Below, one piece after another: positions 45,661 through 56,492 of a DNA stretch of 64,000 bases. The stretch lies in the NCBI GenBank assembly GCA_030704615.1, contig CM060733.1:52390001-52454000 (forward strand). The letters are read 5' to 3'. Numbering within the stretch: position 1 is the first letter of the stretch; each line of letters begins with the position of its first letter. The notes under the pieces were generated by a model. That model had not been told where the DNA came from. It saw only the letters and a program-made list of their open reading frames with translations, and made no database searches. Both the position numbers and the translations under genes were made by a program. The DNA is from Takakia lepidozioides (taxonomy: Eukaryota; Streptophyta; Takakiopsida; Takakiales; Takakiaceae).

Positions 45661-48600
45661 TTAGTGGTAGCACTTGTGGTTTTTGCTTGAGAATGAGAGA
45701 AACCAAGTTGTTATGCAAAGAGCACCGTGGAGCTCTCGGTTGTTAGAAATGGAGGCGATGTGGGTTACGAGGTGGTAGACCTTGGCATTCGATCTTCAGT
45801 TTCAGAGATGAAAGCACCATGCTGCAGGTAATTCCAGAGCACCTTGATGGTTTCAGATTGTGTACATGCATGAGCAAGCACGATTGGGAAGAGGACCAGT
45901 CAAGAGCAGGTTATAGTGGCTTTGGTGGCAAAGCTGAGAACTGGACTTGGGAATGCGAGCTTTTATTGTGTGAAGGATTGCAAGACCAAGCGAAAGGGCT
46001 GATTTGGCTTGGGGCAAATCAGTGCACTTTGTGGAGTATGGTGAGATTGGGTTTCAATCTCGAGCTTCAGCATTGAGAGGGCTCTTGTCATGGCAAGAGC
46101 AGGGCTGGAACATGAGCTAAGAGGTGCGGCAAGGCCATGGAATGTGCACCTAGGGTTTCAGAGCTTGGAAGAAGAGCTCTTGCACCACAAGAGAAGTGTC
46201 TTGTGGCTGGAAATGTAAGCCTTAGGGTTTCAGGAGCTTGGCAAAGGCTGTGGAGTGCTTAGTCTTGTCTTAGAGAGCATCAAGGAGCCAAGGAGCCAAG
46301 ATAGGGGGCTGATATCTCTTGTGTGAAGAGGTTGCATGTGTGGAGCATGTATTCAGCTCATTGAAGCTTCCATCTTCAAGCTTGGAGGGCAAGCAAGGAA
46401 GAGGGAAGGGCTGACTTCCCTTGAGTGAGGGCAATACATGTGTGGAGCATGCTATCAGCCTGGTGAAGGCTTGCACTTTCAGGTGTGGGAGTGCAAGAAA
46501 GGAAGGAAGGGGCTGGTTTCCCTGTAGGGCATGTAGAGCATGCTTTCAGCCTGCTGAAGCTTGTATTTTCAAGTTTGTGGGTGCAAGAAATGAAGCAAAG
46601 GAGCTGATTCTCTTATGGTGAGAGTGGGGCATGTGTGGAGCATGCCTTCAGCCCATTGAGGCTCTTGTTTTGAAGCTTTAGAGAGCTAGAACAGAAGGTC
46701 TAGGGCTGGTTTCCACTTGGAGTGAAAGAAAAGCACTTGTAGGGCCTATGTGAGTTGGGGTTTCAACTTCAAGCTTGAAGGGAGCGCAACTCTTGAAGCA
46801 GCAGGTGTAGGGGGCTGGAATAGGCTCTAAGACAGATGCTATGGCCAAGGAGAGTGCTTGAATGAGTGCTCACAAGGGCTGGGAACCAGTAGGGCTTGGT
46901 TGTTTGCCATTGAGTTTAGTGGCGTGTTTGGGGAGGCTAAGTGAGAAAGAAAGCTTGGTTTGTGGCAACCACCTCATGGCTTAGGGCTACTATGGTGGTG
47001 TGTGGGAGCCGAAAGAGCAAGAATACCTTGCTGATTTCCTCACAGCCGCCATAGCTCGGTGGAAAGAAGCCTAGAGTCCAAGAGACACAAACCCTAGCTT
47101 GGCGTGGCTAAACCCCTTGGAGAAATGGCTAAACTGCCAGAGCGGCCATGGATGGGGCTGTGACGGGCTGTGCCTGAGGCCTTTGGGGCTGTGACGGGCT
47201 GTGCCTGAGGCCTTTGGGGCTGTGACGGCTGTGAGGGGCTGTGACAGGCCGTGCCTGAGGCATTTGGGGCTGTGACGGGCTGTGAGGGGCTGTGACAGGC
47301 CGTGCCTGAGGCCTTTGGGGCTGTGACGGGCTGTGACGGGCCGTGCCTGAGGCCTTTGGGGCTGTGACGGGCTGTGAGGGGCTGTGACAGGCTGTGCCCA
47401 GTGGCCTATGGGGCTGTGACGGGCTGTGCGGGGCTGTGACAGGCTGTGCCCAGTGGCCTGTGGGGCTGTGACGGGCTGTGCCCATGGCCTTTGGGGCTGT
47501 GATGGGCTGTGAGGGGCTGTGACAGGCCGTGCCTGAGGCCTGTGGGGATGTGACGGGCTGTGAGGGGCTGTGACAGCTGTGCCCAGTGGCATGTGGGGTG
47601 TGACGGGCTGTGGCGGGCTGTGCCCTGTGGCCTGTGGGGCTGTGACGGGCTGTGACAGGCTGTGGCGAGCTGTGACGGGCTGTGCGGGGCTGTGACAGGC
47701 TGTGCCCAGTGGCCTTTGGGGCTGTGACGGGCTGTGAAAGGCTGTGACAGGCCGTGCCTGAGGCCTTGGGGCTGTGACGGGCTGTGCCCAGTGGCCTATG
47801 GGGCTGTGACAGGCTGTGCCCAGTGGCCTGTGGGGCTGTGACGGGCTGTGCGGGGCTGTGACAGGCTGTGCCCAGTGGCCTGTGGGGTTGTGACGGGCTG
47901 TGCGGGGCTGTGACAGGCTGTGCCCAGTGGCCTGTGGGGCTGTGAGGGGCTGTGAGGGGCTGTGACAGGCTGTGCCCGTGGCCTTTGGGGCTGTGCGGGG
48001 CTGTGATAGGCTGCGCCCAGTGGCCTGTGGGGCTGTGACGGGCTGTGAGGGGCTGTGAGGGGCTGTGCCCGTGGCCTTTGGGGCTGTGAGGGGCTGTGAC
48101 AAGCCATGCCTGAGGCCTTTGGGGCTGTGACGGGCTGTGACGGGCTGTGCCCAGTGGCCTGTGGGACTGTGACGGCTGTGACTAGTGAGCTGTGTGGGCC
48201 TGTGTTGGTTTCTGGAATGTCGGAAAGTGCGACTCGGACGGAAATGCGGTGCCGCATTTCTGTTCCCGTTGTTCATAATTCTCCCGTGTTGACCTGTGGA
48301 CGGCCTGTGCTGACTCGTGGAGGCACTGGTGGACTGCCTAAGGACTGGCATGTGGTCTGGAAGGCCGAATTTTGAAGCTCGTGGAGGGCGGTTTGAGGAG
48401 TATCTTCATGATATTCCCATGGTCATGCAAATGAGGGAAGAGAGGAGAGGAAGAGTGTTGGGATGAGGGCATGCTGGGGTTAGGCATTGCTTTAGCTTCT
48501 CTTCCTCGTAGTTTCCACCCTCCCATTAGGCCAAGACCTTTCCGTAGGTGGAGGCAAGAGTCAGTCCGGGTTTGGGCTGGGGTGTCCTTGCAGGAGCAAC

Positions 48601-48983
48601 ACCGTGGAGTTGTTTTTGGTGTGGGGGAGTTGTCGTTCTGATTTCTTGTGTTTGGATCCCCTCCATACCTGCATGCTTGACTGTGCGCCATGCTAGTTTT
48701 GTGTGGGCGCTTGTTTTTATAGGTGATTGGTCCGGATTTGATCACCGGCCAGTCCTAGAGCATGCTGTCGATGGTGAGGCTGGGGTGATGACCAGCCAGA
48801 CCATCATTGTTTCTCCTGTGGTGAGGTTGGAGGTGATGACCAGCCAACCATAGGAGTGCTTGCGGTGGATGCAGGTAGAGGTGTAGGCTATGTTAGGAAC
48901 TTAGTATTCCAAACCATAAGCCGCAACAGGTTCTCTACCCGGTTACCTTGTGGAGAGGGGGTTAGGGACATGTTCATGACCGG
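45661..48983 (+). other. Long non-coding leader of the gypsy element
   Basis: A 3.3-kb leader without a sense-strand gene. 46320-46720 is a diverged tandem repeat of about 100 bp (words GTGGAGCATG, TTTCAGCC(T/C), AAGCTTG, GGGCTGATTTCC). 47140-48185 is a separate minisatellite. Confidence 0.7.
47140..48185 (+). repeat. GGGCTGTGA-type minisatellite
   Basis: About 1 kb built of GGGCTGTGACGGGCTGTG, GACAGGCTGTGCCCAGTGG and CCTGTGGGGCTG modules in higher-order units of roughly 40-50 bp. An open frame of 426 codons on the minus strand, rich in HSPSQPVTAP units, follows from the repeat. Confidence 0.93.
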
Positions 48984-50897
48984 TTGAGTGTCAACACGGA
49001 GGTGCCACTAGTTGCTGGGGACAGTGCCGGTTCGAGCACTAGCGATACTAGTGGGTACACGAGACGAGGTGTGCGGTTTAGGCCACCTTCACCTCCTGTG
49101 TCTTCCACGGAAGGTTCTGATTCGGATTGTGAATCAGGAGGACTCATACCGGCGGTGCAAGTTGTTTCTTTGCCATTGTTGTGGGACACAATGGAGGAGA
49201 TGTATGGAGCTACCAAGGGGCCACGAAGGTACTCTGGGGCGGTGGGCACCATCGAGTTGGATGATTTTATCCAAGAGTTTGATAGTTGGTGTGATTTGCA
49301 GCAAATGCGCAATCCACAACTATTTACGCCTTTCATGGCATGGAAAGGGCTGTTTCAGCACCTTGAGGGGCCGCCTATGGATGATTACCATGAGTTCAGG
49401 CGGGGGCATGAGGTTGAGATCGAGGAGTGGAGGATGTACTGGTCACCCGACTATGTCTCCATCACTAGGGGCACTAGAGCCACAAGGGCAGTGGCTACAC
49501 CTGCCGCTGCACCGGCAGCTTCAGCAAGTAGCAGTGGGACTGGTGGTACAGTAGCTACGACGTCCACCCAAGCCACTACCGCACCAGCACTAGCACCCGT
49601 GCCTGCCTTCAACCCTGTTGTGGAGTTCTTCGAAGAGTTGAGAGGGAACTACCAAGGGGTGAGGACAGAGAAGTTGCGGAGCTTGCAAGAGTTCCAACGG
49701 AAGCCGACTGAGAGCTTGAGGGAGGCTTTCACTCGCATGAGGCGCTTGATAAATGTAACCCAAGGGGTTACGGAAGCTCAGGCAGTCCAATTCTGGTATG
49801 GGATATTGGACAAGGAGCTGAGGAGAAGGGTGCGGGATGCAACTCTCCTACAAGCGGCCCAACCCACCTTAGCAAATGTGTTTTTGCTGGCAGAGCGGAT
49901 AGAGCTCAACATGGTGGAGGAACGAGTGGTCATGGTGGGATTTGCTAAGGAGACACCACGGGGTAGTGGTGCTCCTAGCCAACCACTACCTCAACGTGCT
50001 CAAGGCAACAAGGGGGCTCAGGTGAAGCTCAGGGAAGGGCAGAGAGGACCTCAGATGCAGGGGTCTCTCCCTTCATTTGCTGGCCAACAACGGGCGGATG
50101 TGGTGTGCTGGACATGTGGAGGACCCCATGTCAAGAAGGATTGCCCAGAGGGAGGCAAAGGGCCGGCACATGCACAGCCTGCACAGTTGCAGTGTGGGCA
50201 TTGTGGCAAGCACGGGCATGGAGAGGCCCAGTGTTATGGTTTGCATCCTGAGTTGCGCCCAGGCCAGTTCCAAGGGAACAATGGTGGCCGGGGGCGAGGT
50301 GGAGCAGCCCAGAGAGGACGAGGTGGCCAGCCACGAGGTGCAGGCCAAGGGCAAGCTCAACATGGCCAAGGACGCGGAGGTCAGGGTGTTGACCAAGGCA
50401 TGGCCAACCGGCTTCAGCAGCTAGAGCAGAGGCTCGCTGCCATGGCTACAGCTCAGGTGGTACCGGCTCTAAGGCCGGATGGTCCACCTCCTGCTCCTGA
50501 GGGAGGAGATATGGGAGGCATGGGATTCATGTGTGGAGCAGCACTACCACTAGTGCAGGTGGAGTCTGCTGCAGCCGTGACTCGAGGAGCAGCACGAGTT
50601 CCTGAGCCACGAGGTGCAGAGGTGGAGTTGGATCCACAGCGTGGGGAGGCAAGCCGTCAGGCTAGGCTTCCTCAGTCATTCACATTGGCGGAGACAGTGT
50701 CGACGCCATCCATGGCACCTAGTTCTCGCCCGACTGTTACCGAGGCGGAGGTTACTATGCCATTGGGGAGAGCTACACGGGTAGCACCACTACCTAGTGT
50801 TGCCAAGGCTACGGCAGCTAGTGTGCTGCTAGGAGCGGCCACATCTGTGTGCCAGGCTCCATTGTTCTCGGCTACCATGATTGCGACGCGGGGGTAA
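48984..50897 (+). CDS. Gag polyprotein of the methyltransferase-bearing gypsy element
   Basis: A 637-codon open frame. The start is unclear: the frame opens at a TTG, and the nearest upstream ATGs (48970, 48976) are in another frame, so a small frameshift near 48980 is likely. Residues about 60-130 and 205-300 have the gypsy Gag look (DDFIQEFDSWCDLQQMRN; EFQRKPTESLREAFTRMRRL). Two zinc knuckles follow: CWTCGGPHVKKDC (C-x2-C-x3-H-x4-C) and CGHCGKHGHGEAQC (C-x2-C-x4-H-x4-C), then a Gly/Arg/Gln-rich nucleic-acid-binding stretch. Gag forms the particle that packages the RNA. It overlaps the next frame by about 50 bases, which could reflect programmed or accidental frameshifting. Confidence 0.85.
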   Translation: MSVNTEVPLVAGDSAGSSTSDTSGYTRRGVRFRPPSPPVSSTEGSDSDCESGGLIPAVQVVSLPLLWDTMEEMYGATKGPRRYSGAVGTIELDDFIQEFDSWCDLQQMRNPQLFTPFMAWKGLFQHLEGPPMDDYHEFRRGHEVEIEEWRMYWSPDYVSITRGTRATRAVATPAAAPAASASSSGTGGTVATTSTQATTAPALAPVPAFNPVVEFFEELRGNYQGVRTEKLRSLQEFQRKPTESLREAFTRMRRLINVTQGVTEAQAVQFWYGILDKELRRRVRDATLLQAAQPTLANVFLLAERIELNMVEERVVMVGFAKETPRGSGAPSQPLPQRAQGNKGAQVKLREGQRGPQMQGSLPSFAGQQRADVVCWTCGGPHVKKDCPEGGKGPAHAQPAQLQCGHCGKHGHGEAQCYGLHPELRPGQFQGNNGGRGRGGAAQRGRGGQPRGAGQGQAQHGQGRGGQGVDQGMANRLQQLEQRLAAMATAQVVPALRPDGPPPAPEGGDMGGMGFMCGAALPLVQVESAAAVTRGAARVPEPRGAEVELDPQRGEASRQARLPQSFTLAETVSTPSMAPSSRPTVTEAEVTMPLGRATRVAPLPSVAKATAASVLLGAATSVCQAPLFSATMIATRG

Positions 50898-51840
50898 GAC
50901 CAGCTGAGGTGTTCAGGCTGGCAGCTACACTCTGTGAGAGTGGGGAGGTTACTTCATCTTCTGCGGAGATAGTGGGAGGTGTAGTGCCGGAGGGATCCTC
51001 GGATTTGAGGGTCAAGACTGCCACGGCGGCGCCATGGCAAGCTGCAGCTGCCAGGTTGATGGAGCTGCCAGCTAGGCCAGCCATTGAGCGCGCCATGGTG
51101 ACACCTGGAGTTGTCATGTTAGACAACCAGGATGGCATTTTCTGTTTGAGTGGACCGGCAGGCAAGAGGTACCGGCCACTGCGGGTCTTGTTGGACTCGG
51201 GAGCTCAGCCATTGATGCTGGGCAGAGCTGCTATTGCAGGCTTGGGCCTCACGGAGGCGGATATGGAGCCTTGTCCTTTCCAGATACAGACGTCTCTGGG
51301 AGGATCGGAGCAGGCTCGGGGCATGACACGGCGTGAGTTGGCTATCAGACTACGGCCGGATCACCCTACAGATGGCTCAGTGATGCGAGCCAAGGCCATT
51401 GTGACAGACGCGGTCTCATACGATGTCCTGGTTGGTGGGGCAGTGTTGTACCCCATGGGCTTCACCCTGGATTTTTGGGAGGAGTCAGCTTCCTATAGGC
51501 CTGCATGGCAGTCAGGGGAGGGCCGGCGTGTGCAGCTCCCTGTGACGTTCATAGGAGGAGTTGCGGTTGCCCAGCGAGGCAAGATGCCGACACTAGCAGC
51601 ATTCACAGCGGCAGTGAGTTGGCCTAGAGAGTTGCTTGAGGGCAATGCTCATTCAGAGGATGTACCACCTCCGGGAGAGCAGGATGACATGTATGGTATG
51701 GCGGAGTTGCCTACCATGGTTGCTCAGACTCCATTGTGGGGCACGAGCAAGGATTTGCAGCGGGATGCTGATCGACGGGTGCAACAAGCCTGGGTGGAGG
51801 CTTTTGTACCGTCAGGAGAGAGGAGAGTGTGGGGATTGCA
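50849..51840 (+). CDS. Retropepsin-type aspartic protease region
   Basis: In the frame 50849-52171, RPLRVLLDSGAQPLMLGR has the DSGA catalytic box, and ARGMTRRELAIRLRP and AKAIVTDAVSYDVLVGG give the later beta-strand and the ILG-like motif (here VLVGG). The frame ceases to be meaningful near 51840, where the methyltransferase begins in another frame. The protein frees Gag and Pol products in related elements. Confidence 0.8.
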
Positions 51841-52985
51841 CCAGGACCACCTCAATTGTCTCCATTGGACACCACACCTATTGTGTGGCAGTATCCGGAT
51901 GAAGGCATTTGTCTTCTGGACTTGTTTGGCGGGATCAGCACCGGATTGGCTGCTGTGTTACAAGCAGGTGTACGAGTTCGGCGTTACCTGTATGTGGAGA
52001 GGGATGAGACTGCACGACGCGTTTCACTTCGCCATGTTGCTCAGTTGGTGCAGCGGTACCCTGAGTTGTTGTCGGTGTCTGCAATTCGTGGATATCAGCA
52101 GGCCTTGTCAGCAGACATTTCGTTGCTGGGGGCGCAGGATTTGGAGCGGGTTGGCTCCATTGATCTGGTAGTGGCAGGTTGGCCCTGCCAAGGGCATTCA
52201 TCAGCCGGGCATGGCAATGGATTGCGAGACTCGAGGTCGGGTCTGTTTTGGGAGATGGTGCGGGTTTTGCGCCACTTGCAGCTTCATCAAGCTGTATCTC
52301 CAGTGGGATGCTCAGTTGCAGCAGTTAGTGGAGCCTAATGCTGATGAGCGGAGCGGGCAATGGGTTTTAACCACTGTCCACGCGTGTGTCTCTTTCTAGG
52401 CATCACGTCGTCAAGTGTTGGGGCAAGCAATGGATCTCAATTGCTTGACCTGGATTATCAGCTTGGCTCTGGCTGAGCAACGCAGAGTGCGGAATACACT
52501 TCCCAATGGTCTCTTTGCCTACCGGAACGGTACAGGCAGTGACTGAGGGCGAGCATGTGAGGACCACGGGGTGCATGCATCCATGGCACACGTGGGAGGT
52601 GCTCGAGGTTCAAAGGGAGTTGGCATCCAGGTCCACTATCCGGATCGCATGCGATCCTGGGAAGCTGAGCAGTGTAGGTAATGCTGCTCGTGGTTGACCC
52701 ACCTTGTTGACCACTGCCAAAGGTGAACGTCATGATCGGGTCCACAGTTGAGAGTGCTCACGTGTCCAGAATGTTATCCACTGTGAGATGTGCTGGCCGC
52801 TGGCACCCCATCATGCAGCTTGAGCAGTTGCAGCTTGGCATCAAGTTAGTCCACCATAGCCGTGGACGATGAGCCGTGACCCCACTGTAGTCTGCCTCTA
52901 GCACAACTGCTGGCCAGTAGCCACGACCGGACTTGATGCACACTGGCCATCACCCTGGCCCGTGAATCGCCCATCAGTGGCAGTT
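51841..52985 (+). pseudogene. C5 cytosine DNA methyltransferase domain, internally rearranged
   Basis: It is placed between protease and reverse transcriptase. The plus strand shows motif I, LLDLFGGISTGLAAV (from 51916), the catalytic AGWPCQGHSSAGHG (Cys at 52186-52188), and the C-terminal EPNADER (52331-52351) and RRQVLGQAMDLN (from 52406), with a TAG between the last two. The middle motifs are on the minus strand: LPLMGDSRARV (52983 downward), HRPRLWWTNL (52871-52842), and VNKVGQPRAALPTLLSFPG (about 52730-52645). So the middle block has been inverted and now lies after the C-terminal block. Frameshifts occur as well. Family role: transfer of methyl from SAM to C5 of cytosine in DNA. Retrotransposon-borne enzymes of this type have been reported from charophytes and dinoflagellates. 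This copy cannot be active. Confidence 0.85.
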
Positions 52986-53079
52986 CAGCCAAGGCGTATG
53001 TGATGGATGAGGTTGGGGATTCTTCTCGGGTTGAGGAGGTCCTCAAGGATGAGATGATGGGGCAGGATGAGGCCTTGTC

Positions 53080-54760
53080 ATTGACTGAGCAGGCAGGGAG
53101 TACTGCTCAAGAGGTTGCAACATAGCAACCACTGGACGCGTCCTCTACCTCTAAGCCCACTGGACTTAAGGTTGCAGTTACGGAGGACAATTGGGAGCCT
53201 GACATTGGACCCATTGTCACCGGAGGAGAGAGACGACGTATACGGCGGTTCCTGAGGGCTTACAGGAATTGCTTTGCCTTCAGTTTGAAGGACTTGGGAG
53301 CACTGAAGGGTCAAGAGATCCGTATTGAGTTGGCCACTGACACGCCAATCTTTTCGGAGACCCTATAGATACAGTGACATGGAGAGGTCTTTGATTCAGA
53401 TGAGGACTCAAGATCTCTGGGAGGCAGGTTTGGTGGAGCTCTCTGGTGGAGAGTATGCTTCAGCCACAGTGATGCCAGCCAAGAAGGATGTCTATGGCAA
53501 TTGGACGGAGAGACGTATGTGCGGTGATTACCGGCCTGTAAATCGTCAGACCAAGTCCGATAAGTATGCCATGCCAACACCAGAGGAGATCTTTGATGCC
53601 ATCGGGCATGCTAAGGCCTTTAGCACTTTGGATTTACGATCCGGATATCACCAGTTGCCAATCAAGGAGGCGGACAAGCAGAAGACGGCATTCTGGGGGA
53701 TCAATGAGCACGGCAAGGATTGCCTATATCAGTGGCGGTTCTTACCATTTGGGCTTAAGAATGCTCCTGCAGAGTTTCAGAGAGTCATGGATAGGATTCT
53801 AGCAGGGGTGGACTTTGCTCGGTGCTACATAGATGACATCATCATCTTTAGTGTTACGATGGAGGAGCATGAGAGACACCTTCAGGTGGTATTGGAGCGC
53901 TTGAGAGCGCACGGATTGAAGTTGCATCCGGGGAAGTGCAAGTTTTTCCACAACCAGATTGAGTATCTGGGTCACATGATATATCCTGGATTGGGGTACG
54001 TACAGCAGACTAAGGTAGAGGCCATTGCACAAATTCCACGCCCCACGGATGTGAGCCGAGTTCGAGCTTTCATGGGGTTGGCAAACTATTATAGACGGTT
54101 TGTCAAGGGATTTAGTACCATTGCAAAGGCTCTAACCAACCAGCTGACCAAGGTGGACCAGGAGTGGCAGTGGGAAGATGAGCAGGAACGAGCTTTTCAA
54201 GAGCTCAAGGCGAGGTTGACCTCGGCGCCTATCCTGAGACGACCTATCAGGGGCGTCCCTTTCAGCTGCATACGGATTGGAGCATGCTGGGGCTTGGAGC
54301 GGTGCTCACACAGGTGGATGATGAGGGAAGAGAGTTCGTAGTGGCTTATGCTAGCCGCTCGAACAACGCTGCAGAGGCTAAGTACAGCTCATATGAGGGA
54401 GAGTGCTTAGCTGCAGTGTGGGCCGTGGCACACTTCAGGTGCTATCTATACGGCAATCTTTTCACCCTTGTCACGGATCACCAGCCACTCAAGTGGTTGA
54501 TGGAGTCAGACAAGCTTACGGGGAAGCTTGCACGGTGGGCACTTATACTCCAGGAGTATGACTTTCAGGTTGTGCATCGACCGGGTTTGGTCAATCGGGA
54601 TGCGGATGGATTGAGTCGCAATCCATGCATGAGCCAGCAGGATGACACTGGAGCTCGGTGGCATGGTGAGACGGACGAGGAGATGGTGCCGGGATGGCAC
54701 GCATCTGCATTTTTGTGTATCTTGGCATCGGGAGGTCAGATTGGACCTACAACAGGATGA
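53080..54760 (+). pseudogene. Reverse transcriptase and RNase H
   Basis: The lead-in RRFLRAYRNCFAFSLKDLG is the usual gypsy pre-RT segment, followed by a frame change near 53350. The RT frame (to about 54250) has LVELSGGEYASATVMPAKKD, DYRPVNRQT, FSTLDLRSGYHQLPI, WRFLPFGLKNAPAEFQRVMD, the catalytic YIDDIIIFS, LHPGKCKFF and VRAFMGLANYYRRFV. After a frameshift near 54260 the RNase H frame has HTDWSMLGLGAVLTQ, YSSYEGECLAAVWAV and LVTDHQPLKWLM, then VNRDADGLSR. These are all standard Ty3/gypsy blocks. The catalytic residues are present, but the frame is broken at least twice. Confidence 0.9.
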
Positions 54761-54926
54761 CTGTAGACGGAGTGTCTGAGGACCCTGAGGCTAGTGATGA
54801 GCTAGGTGGTGCCAGAGATATACATGAGGATTCGGCTGTGTTGGACTACCTCCGCACGGGAGACACGGCAGCCATTGTGACTGCCAGGGAGAGGGATCGG
54901 ATCCTGCAACGAGCCAAGAGGTTCAA

Positions 54927-56205
54927 GTGGAGGGGATACACCTACTTCGAGTGTGGGAGGATGGTCGGGTGAGGATTGTGCCTCACCCCACACAGCGTGC
55001 ACGGTTAGTGCGGCATGCCCATGAGGAGTTGGGGCATTTTGGAGTGCGACGCACTCACAGTTTACTGCAGGGGCAGTATTGGTGGCGTGGTATGCATACA
55101 GAGGTGCAACAGTTCGTGGCTAGGTGCATGGTGTGTGTGACAGGGTGCGTGCTTCATTCAACCGCCCTACACCACAGTTGCATCCTTTACCAATCATGGG
55201 ATTGGGCTACAGGTGGAGTCTTGACTTCGCAGGACCGTTGCCACTGACTATGCGCCACCACAGATATGTGTTGTGTGATGGTGGAGCACTTCTCCAAGTG
55301 GATTGAGTTGGTTCCATTGCCTGACAAGGCTAGTGAGGGGGCTGCGTATGCATTCTTGGATCGTGTGCTTAGCCGATTTGGTGCTCCAGCTGAGGTACTC
55401 ACGGACCAAGGGAGAGAGTTTTTGGGGGAGTTTCAGGCTTTGTGTGATAAAGCCTTGATAGACCACCGCACCACTTTCTCGGGATCATCCTGAGGCCGAT
55501 GGCTTAGCAGAGAGAGTTGTTCAGACGGTGAAGAGGGGTTTGCGCAAGTATGGCTTGCAGAAGGGACACCTAGGAGATTGGGATCTTCAGGTTCCTTGGT
55601 TAGCCATGGGCTACAGGTTCAGCAAACAAGCATCACTTGCCTCCTTCTCACCATATTTCCTTCTCTTTGGCCGAGAGCCGGATTTGCCTGCAGCCATTCG
55701 TAGGGACACTGCTCAAGTCCTTAACCTTGACGATCCGGACGTGTGGGTACGTGCATGTGATCAGCGTGCAGAGTTGTTCAAGAAAGTCATGCCCATGGCT
55801 TTTGAGAACCTTGCCATTGCACAGCACCGTGATACGTTGAGGTATGCCACTATACGTGGTGGAGGATATCGTCCTGGGGTTCGGAGGTTTAGCCCTGGTG
55901 ACTATGTTTATTTGCAGCAGACTGCTCCTACGACTCTGGATGTTACTGCAGGGCGTGTTATTCTGAGGGTTCGAGAGGTGTTGCCCTCAGGGGTCCTGAT
56001 CTTGGAGGGTCGGGATGGCATGACTTGGAAGGACCATGTGCGTAATTGTGCGCCATGTCACCTTCCCAATGTCGATGGCAGAGTTGACCCAAACTTGGCA
56101 GTGGTACCTGCAGGTTTGAGGTGCATGCTCTGTGGGTCTGCCAAAGGGCAGCCACCATGCTGGTGTGTGATCGATGCTCAAGGGGTTGGCATATGGGATG
56201 CTTGA
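54927..56205 (+). pseudogene. Integrase (frameshifted)
   Basis: The zinc-binding N-terminus HAHEELGHFGVRRTHSLL...CMVC is followed by frame changes near 55130, 55260 and 55490. Catalytic positions are visible: the first Asp in YRWSLDFAGP, the second in LTDQGREF, and Glu in HPEADGLAER (55488-55517). The C-terminal part (KQASLASFSPYFLLFGREPD; YRPGVRRFSPGDYVYLQQ; GRVILRVREV) matches gypsy integrases. Instead of a chromodomain, a PHD finger follows. Confidence 0.88.
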
Positions 56206-56294
56206 CACCACCTCTTGAGAAGGTTCCTGACGGAGATTGGTTGTGTCCACACTGCTTGGGATATGTGGCAGTGGACATGACTGGAGGCAGCTAA
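56122..56294 (+). pseudogene. PHD finger at the integrase C-terminus
   Basis: CMLCGSAKG is followed, after a one-base frame change near 56150, by MLVCDRCSRGWHMGCL and PDGDWLCPHC, giving the C4-H-C3 zinc pattern of PHD fingers including the W two residues before the final C-x2-C. The frame ends with TAA at 56292-56294. PHD fingers read histone H3 tails, so the domain may act like the chromodomain in other gypsy integrases. Confidence 0.85.
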
Positions 56295-56483
56295 CAAGAC
56301 ATGGGAGACCAAGCTCAATTTCACAGGTTGCAAGACGGCGACTAACGATGGGGCAACTCTTGCACCGGCCTCTTGATCTATCGAGTTTGAGTGTAGTAGG
56401 GATAGTGGTGGAGGACTTAGTGAGGCTATGGTCACTATCACATCTTGTGGCTACCTGGACTTAGAGGGACCTAAGCACCAGCT

Positions 56484-56492
56484 AGGGGGCGA
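56484..56492 (+). other. Polypurine tract before the A segment
   Basis: AGGGGGCGA directly precedes TTGTGTGG, the start of the A segment. This position suggests that in replication the LTR starts with A. Confidence 0.5.

Noticed and set aside
47071-48351. A 426-codon open frame on the minus strand rich in HSPSQP units
   Set aside because: It follows from a tandem repeat that happens to lack minus-strand stops; no non-repeat part looks like protein.
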